Origin: Dokdonella sp.
GTDB lineage: Bacteria; Pseudomonadota; Gammaproteobacteria; Xanthomonadales; Rhodanobacteraceae
NCBI GenBank assembly: GCA_019634795.1
Contig: JAHCAR010000002.1
Coordinates: forward strand, 62,001 to 126,000
DNA: 64,000 nt
Direction: 5' to 3'
In this document: positions 59,550-64,000 of the stretch, piece by piece
Layout: the number at the start of each line of letters is the position of its first letter
Position numbering within the stretch: the first letter of the stretch is position 1
Position numbers and translations under genes: made by a program
Notes under the pieces: generated by a model
The model's input: only the letters and a program-made list of their open reading frames with translations
Database searches by the model: none
Told to the model about the DNA's origin: nothing

Positions 59550-60254
59550 ATGAGCACGGGCAACGTCAATCCGGCCGAAGTGGCCAAGTTCGAACGCCTC
59601 GCCAGCCGCTGGTGGGACAGCGAGGGCGAATCGCGGCCGCTGCATGATCTGAATCCGGTCAGGCTCGGCTATATCGCCGAACGCGCGGTGCTCAAGGGCG
59701 CCCGCGTCGTCGATGTCGGCTGCGGCGGCGGCCTGCTCAGCGAGGCGATGGCAAGCGCCGGCGCGGACGTGGTCGGCATCGATCTCGCTCCGGCCGTGCT
59801 CGAAGTGGCCCGCCTGCATCTGCTCGAAAGCGGGCTCAAGGTCGACTATCGCGAAACCGGCGCCGAAGCGCTGGCGCAGACGATGGGCGGCGAATTCGAC
59901 GTGGTCACCTGCCTCGAGATGCTCGAACATGTGCCGGATCCGGCCAGCGTCATCCGCGCCTGCGCCGATCTGCTGCGTCCCGGCGGCCGCCTTTTCGTGT
60001 CGACCCTGAACCGCACGCCGCGATCATTCGCGACGGCCATCGTCGGCGCCGAGTACGTCATGCGCCTGCTGCCGCGCGGAACCCATCACTACGCCCGCTT
60101 CATCAAGCCTTCGGAACTCGGCGCCGACCTGCGCGCGGCCGGCCTGGTCCTCGAAGACCTGCGTGGCATCGGCTACAACCCGCTGACGCGCAAGGCCTGG
60201 CTCAGCGATTCGGTCGCCGTCAACTACCTGGCCTGCGCCGTCAAACCTGCATGA
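59550..60254 (+). CDS. ubiG: Ubiquinone biosynthesis O-methyltransferase UbiG
   Basis: 234 residues from the ATG at 59550. KFERLASRWWDSEGESRPLH is the UbiG N-terminal signature, SAM motif I is VVDVGCGGGLLSEAMA, then CLEMLEHVPDP and NRTPRSFATAIVGAEYVMRL (membrane-associating insertion). It performs both O-methylations of ubiquinone synthesis. The stop overlaps the gph start. Confidence 0.96.
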   Translation: MSTGNVNPAEVAKFERLASRWWDSEGESRPLHDLNPVRLGYIAERAVLKGARVVDVGCGGGLLSEAMASAGADVVGIDLAPAVLEVARLHLLESGLKVDYRETGAEALAQTMGGEFDVVTCLEMLEHVPDPASVIRACADLLRPGGRLFVSTLNRTPRSFATAIVGAEYVMRLLPRGTHHYARFIKPSELGADLRAAGLVLEDLRGIGYNPLTRKAWLSDSVAVNYLACAVKPA

Positions 60255-60916
60255 GTGCAGCATCGGCCGTGCAGGCTGTCCTTTTCGACCTCGACGGAAC
60301 CCTGGCCGACTCGGCCCCGGACCTCGTCGCGGCACTGGCCACGCTGTGCGCCGAAATCGGCCGCGCCGAACCGGATCCGGTCGCGGTCAGCCGGGTCGTC
60401 TCGGCCGGCGGTCGCGCGATCCTGCGCTGCGGCCTGCCCGGCATCGACGAGGCGCAGGTCGAAGCCTTGCTGCCACGCTATCTCGATCTGTATGCGGCGC
60501 GTGGCAATGTCTCGACCCGACTCTATGACGGCATCGACGAGGTCCTGAGAGATCTGGAAGGGCAGGGCATCGCCTGGGGCATCGTCACCAACAAGGTCGC
60601 CTGGCTGGCCGCACCCGTGGTCGAAAAGCTCGGCCTGGCCCGGCGCTGCGGTGCGCTGGTCGCCGGCGACACCCTGGCCCGGCGCAAGCCCGATCCGGAT
60701 CCGGTCCTGCATGCCTGCGCCCTGCTCGAGGTCGATCCGTCGCGCACCCTGTTCGTCGGCGACGACCTGCGCGACATCGAAGCCGGGCGCGCCGCCGGCA
60801 CGCGCACGATCGCCGCAGCCTGGGGCTATCTGAATGGCGGCGACCCGGCCGACTGGGGTGCGGACGCCATTGCGGCCACGGTAGCCGCGCTGCCCGCGGT
60901 CTTGCGTCTGGATTAG
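60251..60916 (+). CDS. gph: Phosphoglycolate phosphatase / HAD phosphatase
   Basis: 221 residues of the HAD superfamily. Nucleophile motif FDLDGTLADSAPDL, motif II ITNK in WGIVTNKVAW, Lys in ARRKPDPDPV and motif IV VGDDLRDIEAGRAAG. It hydrolyses 2-phosphoglycolate; the relative MupP, which acts on MurNAc-6-P, is often in the same place after ubiG in pseudomonads, so that activity is an alternative. ATGA overlap with ubiG. Confidence 0.9.
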   Translation: MSAASAVQAVLFDLDGTLADSAPDLVAALATLCAEIGRAEPDPVAVSRVVSAGGRAILRCGLPGIDEAQVEALLPRYLDLYAARGNVSTRLYDGIDEVLRDLEGQGIAWGIVTNKVAWLAAPVVEKLGLARRCGALVAGDTLARRKPDPDPVLHACALLEVDPSRTLFVGDDLRDIEAGRAAGTRTIAAAWGYLNGGDPADWGADAIAATVAALPAVLRLD

Positions 60917-60920
60917 GGTC

Positions 60921-61745
60921 GTGAGCGCCGAGGCATTGTCGAGTTTCGAGGCGAAGTGGGCGCTGGCCCACCCCGAACTGCCGCTGGCCCTGCGTTTCGC
61001 GTCGCTGTCTCAACGCCCGCTGATTTCCGCGCTGGCCTGCCTCGGCCATGAAATCGCCCACGCCGCATTCCGCATCGATGAGCCCGAGGTCGCCAGCAGC
61101 AAGCTGCACTGGTGGCGTGAGGAACTGGCCGGTCTGCCGGCCGGCCGTTCGCGGCATCCGCTGACCGGTGTCCTCGCCGGGCATGCGCCGGCGCGCACGC
61201 TCGGCGTCGAAGCCTGGCTCGCGATCGTCGAGGCGGCCATGGCCCTGCGCGAGGCCGGTCCGGCCTCGACCCTCGATGAACTGCTGGCTCGTTATCGCCA
61301 TTTCGATCTGCCGCTGGCGCGGGCCGAGGCGACGATCCTCGATCGCATCGACGTCGAGGCGACTGCGCAGGCCATGAGCCTCTCGCGGGCCCTGCATGAA
61401 GCGATCCGGCTGCGCGAAGCGCTCGCCGGCAGCAGCCTGCCGCTGCCGCTCGACCTGCTTGCCCGGCATGGCCTTTCGCGCGCCGAACTGGGCCGCGCGC
61501 ATGCCGACCGCGACGCTGCCCTGCGCGATCATTTTGCCGCCCTGGCGACGGTCATGGGCGCCGCAGACCGCGATCGCCTGTCGGCCCTCAGCGCGATAGG
61601 CCTGCATGCCGGGCGTCAGCGTGCGCGGCGCGCGGCGCGAGCACGGGATCCGCTCGCCACGGTCGCCCGTGACCTCGATCGCCTGCCGCTTTCGAGCGCC
61701 TGGGCCGGATGGCGGGCGGCACGCCGCCTGCAAGCCCGGGCCTGA
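60921..61745 (+). CDS. Squalene/phytoene synthase-like protein lacking clear Asp-rich motifs
   Basis: 274 residues from a GTG at 60921, four bases after gph. The fold-level signature EVASSKLHWWREELAGL and the all-helical, Ala/Leu/Arg-rich composition match the squalene/phytoene synthase superfamily. The two DxxxD prenyl-diphosphate motifs of true synthases are not visible; only DRDAALRDHF lies near the second position. It may be a non-catalytic relative similar to mitochondrial NDUFAF6, a complex I assembly factor. Operonic with ubiG. Confidence 0.7.
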   Translation: MSAEALSSFEAKWALAHPELPLALRFASLSQRPLISALACLGHEIAHAAFRIDEPEVASSKLHWWREELAGLPAGRSRHPLTGVLAGHAPARTLGVEAWLAIVEAAMALREAGPASTLDELLARYRHFDLPLARAEATILDRIDVEATAQAMSLSRALHEAIRLREALAGSSLPLPLDLLARHGLSRAELGRAHADRDAALRDHFAALATVMGAADRDRLSALSAIGLHAGRQRARRAARARDPLATVARDLDRLPLSSAWAGWRAARRLQARA

Positions 61746-61851
61746 TCCCGTACCCTGTGCGGCCTTGATCGGGGCCGCGGTCCACCCCACATCGTCGTCT
61801 CGGTGTCGGAAATCCGCGGCACCGAGCCGGTCAAACAAGCGGACAATCCAG

Positions 61852-62805
61852 ATGACGACAACGCCAAACACCGCACGCGTGATGCCTGATATCGCCGCCG
61901 AGGCCGATGCCGGCAATGCCGGCCAGCTCGACTGGGTCGGCATGGACGAAATCGCCGTGCCGGTCCGGCTTGCCGGCGGCAATGGCGACATCGTGCAATC
62001 ACCGGCGCGCGTGGCCGCCCACGTCAACCTCAAGCGTGCCGACGTGCGCGGCATCCACATGTCGCGCCTGTACCTGCATGTCGACCGGCACCTGTCCAGT
62101 GAGCCACTGACCCCGTGTTCGCTGCGCCGCCTGTTGCGCGATTTTCTCGAATCGCATGCCGATCTGTCGGACCGCGCGCGGATCAGTGTGCGCTTCGACC
62201 ACATGATCCGGCGCGCGGCCCTGGCCAGCGACAACAGCGGCTGGAAGACCTATCCGGTGGTCATCAACGCGAGCATGCAGGACGCTGCGTTCGCCTTCGA
62301 ACTCGAAACCGAGGTCCTTTATTCGAGCACCTGTCCGTGCTCGGCGGCGCTCGCCCGGCAGCTGATCCAGGAGCAGTTCGAAGCGGACTTCGGCAAGGAC
62401 GGGCCGCTCGATCGTGGCGCCGTCCTCGAATGGCTCGGCAGCGAATCGGGAATCCGGGCCACGCCGCACAGCCAGCGCAGCAGCGCGCGCGTGCGCGTGC
62501 GCCTGGCCAGCGGTTTCGAATTCCCGATCGTCGACCTGATCGACCTCGTCGAGAACGCGCTGCAAACGCCCGTGCAGACGGCGGTCAAGCGCGAGGACGA
62601 ACAGGCCTTCGCCCTGCTCAACGGCCAGAACCTGATGTTCTGCGAGGACGCCGCGCGACGCATGCAGCGCGCCCTCGACGGCGACGAGCGCATCGTCGAC
62701 TTCTGGCTGCGCGCGGCGCACCTCGAAAGCCTGCATCCGCATGATGCAGTCGCCTACGCGACCAAGGGTGTCGAAGGCGGCTACAGCGCCGACAGCGCTC
62801 TCTGA
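61852..62805 (+). CDS. folE2: GTP cyclohydrolase FolE2 (type IB)
   Basis: 317 residues from the ATG at 61852. DWVGMDEIAVPVRL is the N-terminal signature and TEVLYSSTCPCSAALARQL contains the catalytic/metal Cys region. RATPHSQRSSARV and the C-terminal NGQNLMFCEDAARRMQRAL also match COG1469. It converts GTP to dihydroneopterin triphosphate, the first step to folate and queuosine precursors, and can work with metals other than zinc. No Zur-box-like sequence was recognised upstream. Folate relevance links it functionally to sul2. Confidence 0.95.
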   Translation: MTTTPNTARVMPDIAAEADAGNAGQLDWVGMDEIAVPVRLAGGNGDIVQSPARVAAHVNLKRADVRGIHMSRLYLHVDRHLSSEPLTPCSLRRLLRDFLESHADLSDRARISVRFDHMIRRAALASDNSGWKTYPVVINASMQDAAFAFELETEVLYSSTCPCSAALARQLIQEQFEADFGKDGPLDRGAVLEWLGSESGIRATPHSQRSSARVRVRLASGFEFPIVDLIDLVENALQTPVQTAVKREDEQAFALLNGQNLMFCEDAARRMQRALDGDERIVDFWLRAAHLESLHPHDAVAYATKGVEGGYSADSAL

Positions 62806-62951
62806 CAGAGCCTCACGCGTCCGCCCCGATGTGTTGATCCGCGGCAGCCATTGCGGCTGCCGGCAACGGGCGATGAATGCGAAACACTTCGTCGGCTCTT
62901 GCGTGTCCTTCTACCGCTGGCGGTACGCTTCGTTGACGACCGCCCGGCCCC

Positions 62952-64000
62952 TCAGTATTTCTTGCGCGGCTTGTCGTGGCCACCGCCGCTGCGGGCGAAG
63001 TGCTTCGGTTTGGCACCGGTTCGCGGCGCTCGCGGGCCGCGTTGGCCGGTCGCTTCGTCGCGCTCGCCATGCGGCTCGCCGGCGGTGCCGCGGCTGATGC
63101 GCAGGCGCTGACCGGCAACCCAGGCCTTTTTCAGGTGCTGGAGGATTTCCGGGGGCATGCCTTCGGGCAGGTCGACCAGGCTGTGATCTTCGCGGATCGT
63201 GATGCGGCCGATGTGCTTGCTGTCGAGCTCGGCTTCGTTGGCGATCGCGCCGACGATGTTGCCGGGCTTGACCCCGTGCATGTGACCGACCTCGACGCGG
63301 AAGGTTTCCATGCCCGGCTCCGCTGGCCGGTGCTCCGAGGCGGCGTGCGCGCGCGGTTCGCGCGTTTCGGGCACGCGCTTGCGACCGTCTTCGGCCGGAT
63401 TGCTGAAGGCTTCCGTGCGCGCGGCGCGCGGATGCGGCGGACGGTCGGCGCGTGGCCGTTCGCTGCGCTCGGCGCGGTGCGGCCGCTCGTCGCGACCGCG
63501 CTCGCTGCGATTGGCGAAATCCTTGCGCTCGCGGCTCGCGGTCGGGTCGAACTCGCGCCGCTCGGGCTTGGCCTTGGCCTCGAGCAGCAAAGGCTTGTCG
63601 CCCTGGGCCAGACGCGCCAGGGCTGCCGCGATCTCGATCGCCGGCACGTCGTGTTCGGCCTCGTACTGCTCGATCAGGCTGCGGAACAGTCCGAGATCGC
63701 TGGCCGCCAGCGCCGTGGTGATGCGGTCCTTGAAACGCGTGATGCGCAGGTCGTTGACCGTCTGCACCGAGGGCAATTCCATGATCTCGATCGGCTGGCG
63801 CGTGGCGCGTTCGATCTGGCGCAGCATGTTGCGCTCGCGTGGCGTCACGAACAGGATCGCATCGCCCTCGCGACCAGCGCGGCCGGTGCGGCCGATGCGG
63901 TGCACGTAGGACTCGGTGTCGTAGGGAATGTCGTAGTTCAGCACGTGGCTGATGCGCTCGACGTCGAGGCCGCGCGCGGCGACGTCGGTGGCGACGAGGA
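62952..64000 (-). CDS. deaD: DEAD-box RNA helicase DeaD/CsdA (3' part, cut by window edge)
   Basis: About 349 C-terminal residues are visible, reading in from the right edge: [20 protein letters not shown] (motif V region), [13 protein letters not shown] (motif VI), then a helical dimerisation part. An Arg/Glu-rich linker follows, then a DbpA-type RNA-binding domain ([40 protein letters not shown]) and a basic Gly/Lys tail ending RKKY. It unwinds RNA in ribosome assembly and mRNA decay, especially in the cold. The gene continues beyond 64000. Confidence 0.93.
   Translation of the reverse strand, partial: LVATDVAARGLDVERISHVLNYDIPYDTESYVHRIGRTGRAGREGDAILFVTPRERNMLRQIERATRQPIEIMELPSVQTVNDLRITRFKDRITTALAASDLGLFRSLIEQYEAEHDVPAIEIAAALARLAQGDKPLLLEAKAKPERREFDPTASRERKDFANRSERGRDERPHRAERSERPRADRPPHPRAARTEAFSNPAEDGRKRVPETREPRAHAASEHRPAEPGMETFRVEVGHMHGVKPGNIVGAIANEAELDSKHIGRITIREDHSLVDLPEGMPPEILQHLKKAWVAGQRLRISRGTAGEPHGERDEATGQRGPRAPRTGAKPKHFARSGGGHDKPRKKY

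Overview
The window is a GC-rich gammaproteobacterial chromosome segment. The gene content (guaA remnant followed by tadA, pilH, a FimX-type GGDEF/EAL protein, htpX, efp with epmB, folE2, PhaR with PhaB-like reductases, a chromosomal subclass B3 metallo-beta-lactamase) and the REP-like intergenic repeats fit the order Lysobacterales (Xanthomonadales), perhaps a Rhodanobacteraceae- or Xanthomonadaceae-like environmental bacterium. This placement is inference; no rRNA is present.

Region 1 (1-5701) is acquired DNA. It holds the end of an arsenic resistance operon (arsR-arsH-arsC, minus strand), a serine resolvase with a small overlapping gene, an ISCR2 element with a complete transposase, a truncated glmM and an intact sul2. 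This resembles the known sul2 island family (GIsul2) that inserts at the 3' end of guaA. Two homologous island ends lie 3,292 bp apart. Each carries a 17-bp palindrome-like block and, 68 bp later, a 27-bp block containing the last codons of guaA. The second abuts the start of tadA, where the host chromosome resumes. The region therefore looks like stacked guaA-targeting elements.

Region 2 (5701-24700) is host chromosome: tadA, a cyanophycinase homologue lacking the catalytic serine, a partial leucine-degradation operon (liuC, liuD, an unknown lipoprotein, mvaB), a feo iron-uptake operon with a candidate Fur site, hutG, an EamA transporter broken by a MITE-like element, a fosmidomycin-resistance-type exporter, a lipase-like hydrolase, peroxiredoxin, Hsp20 with a heat-shock-like promoter, CbpA, PilH and AcuI. 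It ends in a repeat-rich zone with a solo GIY-YIG gene and an array of 59-bp tandem repeats directly 3' of lpd.

Region 3 (24701-42020) holds the 2-oxoglutarate dehydrogenase operon sucA-sucB-lpd. Next is a minus-strand run of CNNM/CBS protein, purB, B3 metallo-beta-lactamase, the ribosomal oxygenase roxA and a GNAT fusion protein. It also has fumC, a proline-rich secreted protein and a GntR-controlled ABC exporter operon with a visible promoter/operator.

Region 4 (42020-64000) carries a periplasmic glutathione peroxidase, a Sat-CysC fusion making PAPS, an FKBP isomerase, ugd, gmd and slyX, a palindromic MITE-like element, a PHB regulatory/reductase cluster, gluQRS, htpX, fimX, epmB/efp, a methylthioadenosine/SAH deaminase-ubiG-gph series, folE2 and the 3' part of a DEAD-box helicase. 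At least three families of intergenic repeats recur across the host part: REP-like arms, GGGAATGG-type inverted arms and MITE-like palindromes.
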